Below, piece by piece: positions 1 to 7,673 of a stretch of DNA of 20,359 bases. This stretch comes from a bacterium (GTDB lineage: Bacteria > Patescibacteriota > Minisyncoccia > Moranbacterales > UBA2206), in the NCBI GenBank assembly GCA_021789395.1, contig JAJYJP010000007.1, positions 1 through 20,359 of the forward strand, in the 5' to 3' direction. The position numbers and the translations under genes were made by a program. The notes beneath the pieces are model-generated. The model worked only from the letters and a program-made list of their open reading frames with translations. It was not told the DNA's origin and made no database searches. Numbering within the stretch: position 1 is the first letter of the stretch; the number at the start of each line of letters is the position of its first letter.

Positions 1-72
1 ATTTTTTATGTCAAAAAGTGACATGTGACTTATGATTCAAATTTTAATTTTGTTTTTGTTGATTTAATTTTA

Positions 73-819
73 CTAAATTCTTGCCAGATTATCAAACGCC
101 CTGGGACTGTCCGCCAGCCAATTGACCGACTCGGTGATTACCGTTTTGAGACAACCGACATCAGCAGAAGAAACTTGGAGCTTGCTGAAATTTTCCAGCT
201 TGTTGCTTAAAAAAATCCTAATGAGTTTAATTGCTTCATTGCTCACTTTAATTCGCCTGATTTCATTTTTGGCGCAATCCTGACAGAGCACGCCGCCGCG
301 CGCGATGCTGAAATAATTATTCTCGGGAAAAAGTTTTCGCTCGCAGTGGACGCACCGGCCGGCTTCCAGCCGGTAGCCCAGCGCGTCGAGCAGCTTAAAT
401 AAAAATCCGAAAGTCAATACGTCATTTTTTTCACTCTCCTTTTTTTGTTTTTCCATCTCATGGAGATAGTTGAATATCAGATTAAAAATTCTCTCGTCTT
501 GCTCCTGTTCCGGAATCAGCCGCTCGATCAATCTGAAAACATAAAAAATTCGATTAAGCAGATCCAGATCGGATTTAATGTTAATAAAAACATTCACCGG
601 AATCGTTCCGGTCACCTTCCCCATGCCTTTGGTCTTGGCAACAAAAATTTCCGCCGCCGTGATCGGCTCCAGATTGCCGGCCAGCTTGGCGTTGGGTCTG
701 CGCACGCCTTTCCCGATGACACGAATCTTGCCCGCCTCCTGCGTGTAAATCGTGTAGATACGATCAACTTCGGCGATGTCTTTCTTATTGAGAATTATTC
801 CTTGGTATTTGTAATCCAT
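73..819 (-). CDS. recO: DNA repair protein RecO
   Basis: RecO loads RecA onto SSB-coated single-stranded DNA in the RecF pathway and acts in the cytoplasm. The 248-aa product has the family layout: an N-terminal OB-fold starting MDYKYQGIILNKKD, then a helical region. A zinc-binding pair follows at about residues 155-185 (CVHC, then CQDC after roughly 20 residues). The length is normal for RecO. The ATG at 819 is the natural start because the OB-fold begins right there. The gene lies 24 nt after the ileS stop on the same strand, so it may be read through from ileS. It also has its own TAAAAT box ending 6 nt before the ATG and no clear Shine-Dalgarno. The identification rests on motifs and general sequence character. 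Confidence 0.93.
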   Translation of the reverse strand: MDYKYQGIILNKKDIAEVDRIYTIYTQEAGKIRVIGKGVRRPNAKLAGNLEPITAAEIFVAKTKGMGKVTGTIPVNVFINIKSDLDLLNRIFYVFRLIERLIPEQEQDERIFNLIFNYLHEMEKQKKESEKNDVLTFGFLFKLLDALGYRLEAGRCVHCERKLFPENNYFSIARGGVLCQDCAKNEIRRIKVSNEAIKLIRIFLSNKLENFSKLQVSSADVGCLKTVITESVNWLADSPRAFDNLARI

Positions 820-825
820 GGATTG

Positions 826-831
826 ATTTTA
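826..831 (-). promoter_or_regulatory. Putative -10 box for leaderless recO mRNA
   Basis: TAAAAT sits so that exactly 6 nt (CAATCC) separate it from the recO ATG. Standard sigma-70 spacing would then put +1 on the A of the ATG. I see no good -35 element. The spacing is shared with the glycosyltransferase, argS, smpB and the HAD gene. Confidence 0.45.
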
Positions 832-843
832 TCAACTCAAGTC

Positions 844-3732
844 CTATCTTTTAATAGAGATTTTCAGCTGCCCTCCTTCAATCTTAAGATCCTTTTTAAG
901 ATCAGGTTCAGATATTTCTCCAGAAATAATTTCCGTTGCCAAAACTTCTTTCTGGATCAACTCGCCGAATTTTTCAAATACTTCGTTAGCGCCTTGGTAG
1001 CCGACTTTGATGCGATTGTCAACTTCGTAACCGGCCTCTTTGCGCATCTCTTGGATTGAGCGGATAATTTCGCGCGCCATGCCTTCGAGTCGGAGGTCTT
1101 CGGTGATGCCTGTATTCAATTCAATTTTGGATTCACCACCCTTTTCAACCGCAACATTTTTTACATTAACTTCTTCTTTAATAATATCCAGAAATTCATT
1201 GCGCAATTCGTAATTGATTCGTAATTCGGATAATGGCTGGCGAACTTTTATTCCCACTTTAGCTCGCAGTTGCAACGCTTCACTGATAATATTTCTAACG
1301 CTGGCCATTTCTTTGTTTAATTTTTCATCTATCATGTTTTCATCCGCTGTAGGAAAATTTTCCAGATGTACGGAACGCAGATCTGCGTTCCCTACATTCG
1401 ATATATTTCGATAGATCTCTTCTGCTATAAACGGAGTAATCGGCGCCATCAGTTTGGAAAGTTCGACGAGGACATAATGCAAAGTTTGATAAGCTTCTTC
1501 TTTATCCGCATCGTCTTCGCTCTTCCAAAATCTTTTTCGACTTCTTCGGATATACCAATTGGAAAGATTATCGATAAACTTCGGTAAAAGACGCGTCGCA
1601 TAGTTCAATTCATACGCTTCCATGTGTTTGTTAAAATCGCGAATCAGAACATTGAGTTCCGATACAATCCATTTATCCAAAAGTCCTTTGGGCGCTTTAA
1701 ATTCTTTCGGCTGCCATTTGTCGATGTCGGCATAAAGCACGAAGAAGGAATAAGAATTCCAAAGCATCCGGAACATTCCACGCACGAGATCCGCCACGTC
1801 CGCTTCTTTGAAATTCAGATTTTCTGCCGCCACGACCGGCGAACTCATCAGATAAAACCTGACTGCGTCCGCGCCGTATTTATGAAACATATCCATCGGA
1901 TCGGGATAATTTTTGAGCCGCTTCGACATTTTCTTGCCGTCTTCCGCCAAAACAATTCCGTTCACGATGACATTTTTGAAAGCGTTGGAATTTTTGATCG
2001 CCGTTCCGATAATATGCAGATAATAAAACCAAGCGCGTGTTTGATCGACGCCTTCCGCGATGAATTTGGCCGGAAAATTATTTTCGAATTTTTCCTTGTT
2101 CTCGAACGGATAATGCATTTGTGCGTACGGCATCGATCCGGAATCAAACCAAGTGTCCAAAACATCCGGAATTCGTTTCATCACGCCGTCGCATTTTTCA
2201 CATTGAAATGTAACTTTATCGATAATATGCTTATGGAGATCAGTAATTTTTTCTCCGCTGATTTTTTCCAATTCAAAAACAGAACCGAAAACTTTTGTTT
2301 CACCGCACTTGTCGCATTTCCAAATCGGCATCACGGACGCCCAGTAACGTTGCCGTGAAATTGACCAGTCGCGCGCACCGGCAAGCCAATTACCAAAGCG
2401 TCCTTCCTTCATATGTTTCGGCGTCCAATTGATATTTTTCGCCAACTCCAAAGCTTCATCTTTGACTTTCGTCACATTCACAAACCAAGATGAAGTTGCG
2501 TAATTTATGAGCGGCGTATCGCAGCGCCAGCAATGCGGATAGCTGTGTTCGTATTTTTCCTTGGCAAAAAGCAGACCGCGGTGCGCCAAATTTTTGATCA
2601 CTTCGATATCCGTTTTCTGATGATCGCCTTCCGGCTTCACGGAAAGTCCGGCAAAATCTGTTGCTTCGGTTTTGATTCGTCCATCCATACCAACGTGCTG
2701 GACGAAAGGCAACTTATATTTTTCTCCCAATCTCAAATCGTCTTCACCGAACGCCGGAGCGATATGCACCACGCCCGTTCCCTCTTCGGTCGTCACGAAA
2801 TCTCCGGCATAAATTTTCCAACCGTTCTCTTCGTTTTGCAATCCTTTGTTTGTGTAGTAATCAAAAAGTGGTTTATATTCTTTTCCGATCAGATCTTTCC
2901 CAAAAAATTCCGAAACAATTTCAAATTCTTTACCTTTCAAAACGTCTGATAATCTTTCTTTAGCTAAAATGTAATTTTCATTTCCAATTTTTACTTTTAC
3001 ATAACCAATACTTTCTCCAATTGCCAATGCTACATTTCCGATCAATGTCCACGGCGTGGTTGTCCAAGCCAGAACGAAAGTTCCCGGTTCGTCCACCAGT
3101 TCGAATTCCGCGATCGCCGACAAATCTTTAATATCCTTGTAGCCTTCCGAAACTTCTTGTTGCGACAAAGTTGTTTCGCAGCGCGTGCAGATATGCATCG
3201 AGCGGTAGCCTTCATAGATCAAGTCTTTGTCCCACAACTCTTTAAAAACCCACCAGACTGATTCCATGTACGGCAAATCCATTGTCTTGTAGGCGTTGTC
3301 CATATCCGCCCAGCGGCCCAGGCGATTAATCACTTTTCTCCACTCGGAAACATAATCCATAACTTTGGAACGGCAAAACTCGTTGAATTTTTCCACGCCC
3401 ATTGCTTCGATTTCCGTTTTCCGCTTGATGCCCAGTTCTTTCTCGGCAATATTTTCGATCGGCAAACCGTGGCAGTCCCAACCCCATTTGCGATCGACGT
3501 GATAGCCACGCATCGTCCAATACCTTGGCACGACGTCTTTCATCACACTGCCGACGATATGTCCGTAATGCGGCGTGCCAGTCGCGAACGGCGGCCCGTC
3601 ATAAAAAACATAATCGCCTTTCGGAGATGCTTTCTCTAAAGTTTTTTCAAAAATTTTATTCTCTTCCCAAAATTTCAGAATCTCTTCTTCCATTTTTGGA
3701 AAAGTTTGCTTTGGATCGATTTTCTTGAACAT
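844..3732 (-). CDS. ileS: Isoleucyl-tRNA synthetase (eukaryote-like, type 2)
   Basis: IleS is a class I synthetase that charges tRNA-Ile and edits mischarged valine. From the ATG at 3732 the protein is 962 aa. It carries the HIGH box as HYGH in PPFATGTPHYGHIVG, WDCHGLPIE, a CP1 editing region, zinc-type Cys pairs (CTRC, CWRC, CDKC, CEKC), and the KMSKS loop as KKMSKRLKNYPDP. KMSKRLKNYP is typical of the eukaryote-like IleS2 group rather than bacterial KMSKSLGN; in that group natural mupirocin resistance is common. An upstream in-frame ATG at 3789 was rejected because those codons lie inside the T-box antiterminator. Residues about 779-789 (VGNADLRSVH) are encoded by a palindromic repeat. Expression is probably controlled by the T-box leader at 3741-3911. 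Confidence 0.97.
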   Translation of the reverse strand: MFKKIDPKQTFPKMEEEILKFWEENKIFEKTLEKASPKGDYVFYDGPPFATGTPHYGHIVGSVMKDVVPRYWTMRGYHVDRKWGWDCHGLPIENIAEKELGIKRKTEIEAMGVEKFNEFCRSKVMDYVSEWRKVINRLGRWADMDNAYKTMDLPYMESVWWVFKELWDKDLIYEGYRSMHICTRCETTLSQQEVSEGYKDIKDLSAIAEFELVDEPGTFVLAWTTTPWTLIGNVALAIGESIGYVKVKIGNENYILAKERLSDVLKGKEFEIVSEFFGKDLIGKEYKPLFDYYTNKGLQNEENGWKIYAGDFVTTEEGTGVVHIAPAFGEDDLRLGEKYKLPFVQHVGMDGRIKTEATDFAGLSVKPEGDHQKTDIEVIKNLAHRGLLFAKEKYEHSYPHCWRCDTPLINYATSSWFVNVTKVKDEALELAKNINWTPKHMKEGRFGNWLAGARDWSISRQRYWASVMPIWKCDKCGETKVFGSVFELEKISGEKITDLHKHIIDKVTFQCEKCDGVMKRIPDVLDTWFDSGSMPYAQMHYPFENKEKFENNFPAKFIAEGVDQTRAWFYYLHIIGTAIKNSNAFKNVIVNGIVLAEDGKKMSKRLKNYPDPMDMFHKYGADAVRFYLMSSPVVAAENLNFKEADVADLVRGMFRMLWNSYSFFVLYADIDKWQPKEFKAPKGLLDKWIVSELNVLIRDFNKHMEAYELNYATRLLPKFIDNLSNWYIRRSRKRFWKSEDDADKEEAYQTLHYVLVELSKLMAPITPFIAEEIYRNISNVGNADLRSVHLENFPTADENMIDEKLNKEMASVRNIISEALQLRAKVGIKVRQPLSELRINYELRNEFLDIIKEEVNVKNVAVEKGGESKIELNTGITEDLRLEGMAREIIRSIQEMRKEAGYEVDNRIKVGYQGANEVFEKFGELIQKEVLATEIISGEISEPDLKKDLKIEGGQLKISIKR
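1366..1397. repeat. REP-like palindrome inside ileS
   Basis: Two 16-nt arms meet head to head with no spacer and a single mismatched pair. The inner 20 bp (1372-1391) is a perfect palindrome. The outer TGTA...TACA ends match the palindrome at 10594-10624. It is translated in frame as VGNADLRSVH in a late IleS region where family members usually have a shorter loop. It looks like an inserted dispersed element tolerated by the protein. Confidence 0.7.
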
Positions 3733-3740
3733 AAATTTAT

Positions 3741-3911
3741 AAAAAATAAAAAGCGTTCCCAATCTAAGGACGCTTCCGCGTGGTACCACCTTATTTCTCC
3801 GCCTTGCGACAGACTTAATTACAGCTGTTACGGGCTTGCCCGCTGGATTCTACTCCCCTTCTGGGTTTCTTTCCAGAGCATCGGGATTGATATTCCCTCA
3901 AACGCTTTTGT
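3741..3911 (-). promoter_or_regulatory. T-box riboswitch (tRNA-Ile sensing) with terminator, ileS leader
   Basis: Read on the minus strand, the elements appear in order. Stem I is very short (3905-3878): helix GCGUU/GAUGC, then GGGA/UCCC closing a loop AUAUCAA that holds the Ile specifier AUC at 3891-3889. Stem II has a CCC-agaa-GGG tip and an AGUAGAA S-turn strand. A CGGG-caag-CCCG hairpin and UAACAGC follow (Stem IIA/B). Stem III is UCUGUC-GCAA-GGCGGA. The antiterminator (3792-3766) contains AAGGUGGUACCACGCGG; its UGGU bulge would pair with the tRNA 3' end, the final U matching discriminator A. The competing terminator pairs AAGCGUCC (3775-3768) with GGGAACGCUU (3760-3751), followed by a U-run. 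Uncharged tRNA-Ile should therefore favour readthrough into ileS. Confidence 0.95.
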
Positions 3912-3917
3912 ATCTAG

Positions 3918-3946
3918 ATACTACTATTTATTCACGGATTTGTAAA
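3918..3946 (-). promoter_or_regulatory. Promoter of the T-box/ileS transcript
   Basis: A -35 TTTACA (3946-3941) and -10 TAGTAT (3923-3918) are separated by 17 nt. The predicted +1 is near 3911, just ahead of T-box Stem I. The -35 and most of the spacer lie inside the 3' end of the upstream glycosyltransferase gene, so ileS can be transcribed independently of it. Confidence 0.6.
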
Positions 3947-5096
3947 CCTCCAGTGTTTCCCGTGCGCATCTGTTCCAATCGAATTTTTCCGCTCGTTCTT
4001 TGCCTCTTTTTCGGTAAAGATCTTTAAGCTCCTGATCTTTGGCGAAGCGCACCATGGCGTCGGAAATATTTTTCGCATCGTTCGGATTCACCAGTTCGGC
4101 CGCCAGGTCAGCCAGCTCCGGAATTGAAGAAACACGCGAAAGAATCGCCGGCGTCTCGGTCGCAAAGGCTTCCAAAACGGTCGTACCAAAACCTTCATAC
4201 AAAGATGGCATCACAAAAAATTCAGCATTCTTGAAAAGCGGAACCAATTCTTCCGGCGCCACGTAGCCGGTAAAAATCACATCGTTGCCGATGCCCATAT
4301 CTTTAGCCATCTGTTTATATTCCTTGGCCAGCCAACCACTCTTCCCGGCCATCACTAATTTGTAATCCGGATATTTTTCAGAGTTTGGATCTTTGGCTAA
4401 AATTCCTTTGAAAGTTTTGAAAGCTTCAAAAAGCCGGGTGATATTTTTGATCGGTTCCAAAGTTCCCAGAAAAAGGACGTATGCGTCCGGGATGCCGAAT
4501 TTTTCAAAAACTTTTTCACGGGAAATTACCGGCGCTTCAAAAAACCTTTTGTCGAAACCGCTGTAGATGACCCGTATCTTTTCCGCCGGACTTTCCAAAA
4601 TTTCCTCAAGGTCTTTCTTGGTCGACTCGGAAACCGTAATGATCCGATCGGCCTTGTCTGTCATCAGATTAAGAATCGCTTTCATTTTGGTAATCTGCGG
4701 TTTTGGAAAAGCTTCCGGAACTTTGTAAAACGCCAGATCATGCACAGTCACAATCACCTTGCCTTTGTAACGCTTCGGGACGCGGCTCACCGGTGAAGTG
4801 GTGTGCAAAACATCCAATTTTTCTTTGGTCAAAATGGCCGAACCGAGAAGTTCATTGTAAAGTCCAGGTAGATATTTGCGGTAATCGGAAAAAGGATAGA
4901 ATCTTATTTTCACGTTCGGCCGCGTAAATTTTTTCACGTCTTTTTCCCGGACGCGCGCATCGAAAAATAAAACGTATTCGTTTTCTCTGTCGATATCAAG
5001 AAGGTGACGGATCAATTGATACGTGTAGTGGCCGATTCCGATTGAATCGCCTTTCTCAGGATTTAGGATTGTGCGTGCGTCAATTCCTATGCGCAT
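3924..5096 (-). CDS. Glycosyltransferase family 4 (GT-B fold)
   Basis: This 390-aa cytoplasmic enzyme probably transfers a sugar from a nucleotide-sugar donor during synthesis of an envelope glycan. The N-terminus MRIGIDARTI and the G-rich loop IGIGHYTYQL are typical acceptor-domain features of GT4 enzymes. The C-terminal donor domain has GTLEPIKNI, FTGYVAPEEL and the E-x7-E motif in EGFGTTVLEAF, with SRVSSIPE after it. Length is normal. No signal peptide or membrane segment is present. Donor and acceptor cannot be told from sequence. The gene precedes ileS, and its 3' end contains the ileS promoter. A TAAAAT box ends 6 nt before the ATG, while an AGGAG about 20 nt upstream is too far to serve as a ribosome binding site. 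Confidence 0.92.
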   Translation of the reverse strand: MRIGIDARTILNPEKGDSIGIGHYTYQLIRHLLDIDRENEYVLFFDARVREKDVKKFTRPNVKIRFYPFSDYRKYLPGLYNELLGSAILTKEKLDVLHTTSPVSRVPKRYKGKVIVTVHDLAFYKVPEAFPKPQITKMKAILNLMTDKADRIITVSESTKKDLEEILESPAEKIRVIYSGFDKRFFEAPVISREKVFEKFGIPDAYVLFLGTLEPIKNITRLFEAFKTFKGILAKDPNSEKYPDYKLVMAGKSGWLAKEYKQMAKDMGIGNDVIFTGYVAPEELVPLFKNAEFFVMPSLYEGFGTTVLEAFATETPAILSRVSSIPELADLAAELVNPNDAKNISDAMVRFAKDQELKDLYRKRGKERAEKFDWNRCARETLEVYKSVNK

Positions 5097-5102
5097 AAAA
5101 TT

Positions 5103-5108
5103 ATTTTA
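5103..5108 (-). promoter_or_regulatory. Putative -10 box for leaderless glycosyltransferase mRNA
   Basis: TAAAAT followed by AATTTT (6 nt) and then the ATG at 5096. This places the predicted +1 on the start codon. No convincing -35 hexamer was seen. Confidence 0.4.
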
Positions 5109-5164
5109 ATGCTTACTCCTGATTGTAACTTCTCGCCTGTTAAAAAATTCTTAAAATATAAAGC

Positions 5165-6766
5165 TTACATTCTTTCTGGCGCATCCACTCCGATCAACCG
5201 CAACGTTTCCGCCAAAACGATCTTCACCGCACCCACCAGCGCCAAACGGGCCTGGGACAATTCCGGATTTTCTTTGTCGATCACTTTGCATTCGTTGTAG
5301 AACGAGTGGAATTTGTCAGCCAAGCGAATAGCATAGTGCGGTAATTTGTGAACTTCGTAACTTTGCGAAATTTCCTCAACCAGTTCCGGGAATTTATTCA
5401 GTTCTTTTATCAAACTCAATTCTTTTTCGTGTTTTAAATTTGATAGGTTCGAATTTTCAAAACCAATTTCTTCTTCCGCCGCTTTTCTCAAAATACTAGA
5501 AATTCTAGCGTGAGCGTATTGAACATAGAAAACTGGATTTTTTTCCGATCGTTCTTGAGCCAATCCCAAATCGAAATTCATGTGCGTATCCGGCGAATAC
5601 ATCAAGAAGAAAAACCTAGCCACATCGTGTCCGACCATCTCAATTAAATCATCGATATAAACTACATTTCCCGCACGCTTGCTCATACGGACTTCCTTGC
5701 CGTCTTTAACCAGACGAACCAGTTGGACGATGATAAATTTTATATCTTCTTTTTTAAAACCCAACGCTTCGGCAGCTGCCCTGAAACGACCAATATAACC
5801 GTGGTGATCAGCTCCCCAAATTTCAATCAATTTGGAAAAGTTTCTTTGTTTTTTATTTAAAAGATAACCACAATCGGAAGCAAAATATGTTTTCTGTCCG
5901 TCTGATTTTACAAGCACACGATCCTTGTCATCACCAAAGTCAGTTGTTCGCAGCCACAGAGCGCCGTCTTGAGAAAAAATAAGATTTTTTTGCTTAAAAG
6001 TTTCAATCGCCTTTTCCACAAAACCTTCATCAATAAGAGAGCTTTCAGAAATCCAAGAATCAAAACCGATCTGCATTTTTTCTTGCGCAGTTTTTTTGAT
6101 TATATTTTCAAGGATAAATTCAGCTGCTTTTTGTCCAATAAGTTTTGCTGCTTGTTTCACAGAAAATTTCTTATTTAATCCATCAATATATTCTCCGGCG
6201 TAAACAGCTTCGTCATCTTTCAATACGCTGTGCCCCAATTTTATAATCTGCTCCCCGGCATCATTCACGTAATATTCGTTCGTAACTTCAAAACCGGTTT
6301 TTCGCAAAACTCTGGAAATCAAATCACCATAAAATCCTCCTCGACCATTGCCCAGATGCAATGGTCCGGTCGGATTGGCGGAAATAAATTCATTGTTGAT
6401 TTTGATTCCGTTGCCGATTTCCGAATTGCCAAAATTTTCTTTTTCTTTGTTTACTTCCGCGACAATATTCTGCAGATATTTTTTCGAAAGATAAAAATTG
6501 ATATAACCCGGCGCGACCACTTCTATATTTTCAAATTCAGACAATTTTAAATTTGAAATTTGAAATTTGAAATTTTCGGCAATTTCCATCGGACTCTTCC
6601 CAATTTTCTTGGCCAAAATCATCGCGATATTGGTCGTGTAATCGCCAAAATTTTCCTGTTTGGGATAATCCACAACTATTTCCGGAATTTCAAAACTTGG
6701 AAAAATTCCCTCCTTTTGGAGGCTTAAAATGGCGTTTTTTATGGAATTTTGAATTTGTTCTCTCAT
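5165..6766 (-). CDS. argS: Arginyl-tRNA synthetase
   Basis: ArgS is a class I synthetase that charges tRNA-Arg and needs the tRNA for amino-acid activation. The product is 533 aa from the ATG at 6766, with another ATG two codons upstream at 6772. Seen in order: an N-terminal Add1-type domain, the HIGH-equivalent HLGNGRG in ANPTGPLHLGNGRGG, the catalytic core, VRMSKRAGNVV (KMSKS equivalent), and a helical DALR-type anticodon-binding domain ending LIGVDAPERM. Residues about 64-75 (NFKFQISNLKLS) are encoded by an AAATTTCAAATTT-type repeat and lie just before the conserved VAPGYINFYLS segment. I prefer 6766 because a TTGATT-17-TAGAAT promoter puts +1 exactly on that ATG. Confidence 0.96.
   Translation of the reverse strand: MREQIQNSIKNAILSLQKEGIFPSFEIPEIVVDYPKQENFGDYTTNIAMILAKKIGKSPMEIAENFKFQISNLKLSEFENIEVVAPGYINFYLSKKYLQNIVAEVNKEKENFGNSEIGNGIKINNEFISANPTGPLHLGNGRGGFYGDLISRVLRKTGFEVTNEYYVNDAGEQIIKLGHSVLKDDEAVYAGEYIDGLNKKFSVKQAAKLIGQKAAEFILENIIKKTAQEKMQIGFDSWISESSLIDEGFVEKAIETFKQKNLIFSQDGALWLRTTDFGDDKDRVLVKSDGQKTYFASDCGYLLNKKQRNFSKLIEIWGADHHGYIGRFRAAAEALGFKKEDIKFIIVQLVRLVKDGKEVRMSKRAGNVVYIDDLIEMVGHDVARFFFLMYSPDTHMNFDLGLAQERSEKNPVFYVQYAHARISSILRKAAEEEIGFENSNLSNLKHEKELSLIKELNKFPELVEEISQSYEVHKLPHYAIRLADKFHSFYNECKVIDKENPELSQARLALVGAVKIVLAETLRLIGVDAPERM
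6543..6576. repeat. AAATTTCAAATTT-type repeat inside argS
   Basis: Tandem AAATTTC units (minus strand) encode the stretch NFKFQISNLK of ArgS. The same unit occurs in intergenic DNA at 12405-12475 and 15564-15597. It appears to be a dispersed low-complexity repeat that is also tolerated in frame in a protein. Confidence 0.65.
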
Positions 6767-6772
6767 AAACAT

Positions 6773-6801
6773 ATTCTATAACACAAACAGAGCTTAATCA
6801 A
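6773..6801 (-). promoter_or_regulatory. argS promoter, leaderless geometry
   Basis: A -35 TTGATT (6801-6796), a 17-nt spacer and a -10 TAGAAT (6778-6773), then 6 nt to the ATG at 6766. It lies downstream of a terminator for the preceding unit, so argS needs its own promoter. This is the clearest leaderless arrangement in the window, since both hexamers are recognisable. Confidence 0.6.
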
Positions 6802-6808
6802 ACCAGAC

Positions 6809-6841
6809 AAAAAAACCGCCTCTTTAATGAAGATGCGGTTT
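6809..6841 (-). terminator. Rho-independent terminator after the envelope cluster
   Basis: On the minus strand AAACCGC pairs with GCGGTTT, with an inner CTT/AAG helix around a short loop, followed by a run of T. It lies between the last gene of the envelope cluster (stop at 6924) and argS. Confidence 0.8.
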
Positions 6842-6923
6842 AGTTTTTAAGACTATCTCAACAGGATGCTCCGAAGTTTATGACACAACTTTTGCAGCAA
6901 ATATGGGTAAATCAAATTAAGTA

Positions 6924-7661
6924 TCAATATCCATCTGCTGTCCAATAGATTCCGGTATTTGCATGATATGAATTACCAATACTCCAGCATTGCCAATCAA
7001 AAGATGAATTCGTTTTACCGGAGACAAAACAGTCAGGGGCGCTCGTATATGAATCAGGTGTTAATTCCACAGATACCAGAGAATTCATCGCGCTTGGAAG
7101 AGTTACCGTGCCATACCCGGCACCGTTTGCAGGCACATACCCAAATTCATGAATCCCGTTCGATGTTGCTGCCGTCGTCTGCACCGTTCCATTCGGGAAT
7201 TCAATGCCACTTGCCGTATGGACATAGCCGCTAGCATAAATATTACCCCCCGCTTGGACATCGCCGCCGGCATAAATCCATCCGCCCGTATATACTCCCC
7301 AACCAGAGCCTGGATAATCTAAATAGGTGTAAGTATAAGGATTTGAAGAGTAAACTCCCCCAGAACCATTAAAATAGCCGCCATATCCTGAGTAATTAAG
7401 CAAGCCATAATTGCCGGTGCTCGAATTATAAGCCTGGATATACCCGCCTGAAACATTTAAATTACCGCTTTTTGTTTGAGCATTTGCACTCGTATTTATC
7501 GGCGCGCCGACGTTGCCGCCCGGAGGCGCGGCGGTCGGTTCGGTCCAAGCTTTCACAAATTGGAGCGAAACTCCCAAAATCGCTCCGAAGATGATGATGC
7601 CTAGCCAGTAGGCGATGTGAGCAGAAAGAACCTTCCTCGTTTTTTTCTTGATAGATTTCAT
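6924..7661 (-). CDS. Membrane-anchored adhesin-like protein with phage-tail-fibre-like tip (paralogue A)
   Basis: The 245-aa protein has a basic N-terminus, a hydrophobic anchor at about residues 17-35 (AYWLGIIIFGAILGVSLQF), then the WTEPTAAPPGGNVGAPINT motif. A Gly/Tyr/Ser-rich repetitive stalk follows (YGGYFNGSGG, GGWIYAGGDVQAGGNIYASG) and leads to GIEFPNGTVQTTAA. This motif commonly precedes variable tips in fibre-like proteins. The C-terminal ~80 residues (GTVTLPSAMNSLVSVELTP through to YWTADGY) resemble the C-terminal module of gp53-like phage tail fibres, which ends W-x-A-x-G-Y; this is from memory. Residues 16-165 are identical at DNA level to the paralogue at 8735-9415. It is probably an extracellular stalk with a binding tip. 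The ligand is unknown. It lies 12 nt after the previous gene of the cluster. Confidence 0.85.
   Translation of the reverse strand: MKSIKKKTRKVLSAHIAYWLGIIIFGAILGVSLQFVKAWTEPTAAPPGGNVGAPINTSANAQTKSGNLNVSGGYIQAYNSSTGNYGLLNYSGYGGYFNGSGGVYSSNPYTYTYLDYPGSGWGVYTGGWIYAGGDVQAGGNIYASGYVHTASGIEFPNGTVQTTAATSNGIHEFGYVPANGAGYGTVTLPSAMNSLVSVELTPDSYTSAPDCFVSGKTNSSFDWQCWSIGNSYHANTGIYWTADGY
7168..7616 (-). repeat. 449-bp direct repeat, copy 1
   Basis: I compared this line by line with 8931-9379 and saw no difference over 449 bp at a constant offset of 1763. It starts exactly after the QTTAA codons where the two C-terminal tips diverge. It ends inside the anchor-coding region (HIAYWLG in this copy, RIAYWLG in the other). 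Confidence 0.93.
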
Positions 7662-7673
7662 AGTTCTTAAAAA

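Noticed and set aside
8..25. ATGTCA/TGACAT hairpin as a terminator for recO
   Set aside because: No T-run follows on the minus strand, and the arms are only 6 bp.
445..1059. Long plus-strand open frame across recO and ileS
   Set aside because: It is antisense to the clearly recognised recO and ileS genes and lacks any domain character.
3733..3789. N-terminal extension of IleS starting MVPRGSVLRL
   Set aside because: These codons are the T-box antiterminator and terminator read as protein; IleS homology begins at the ATG at 3732.
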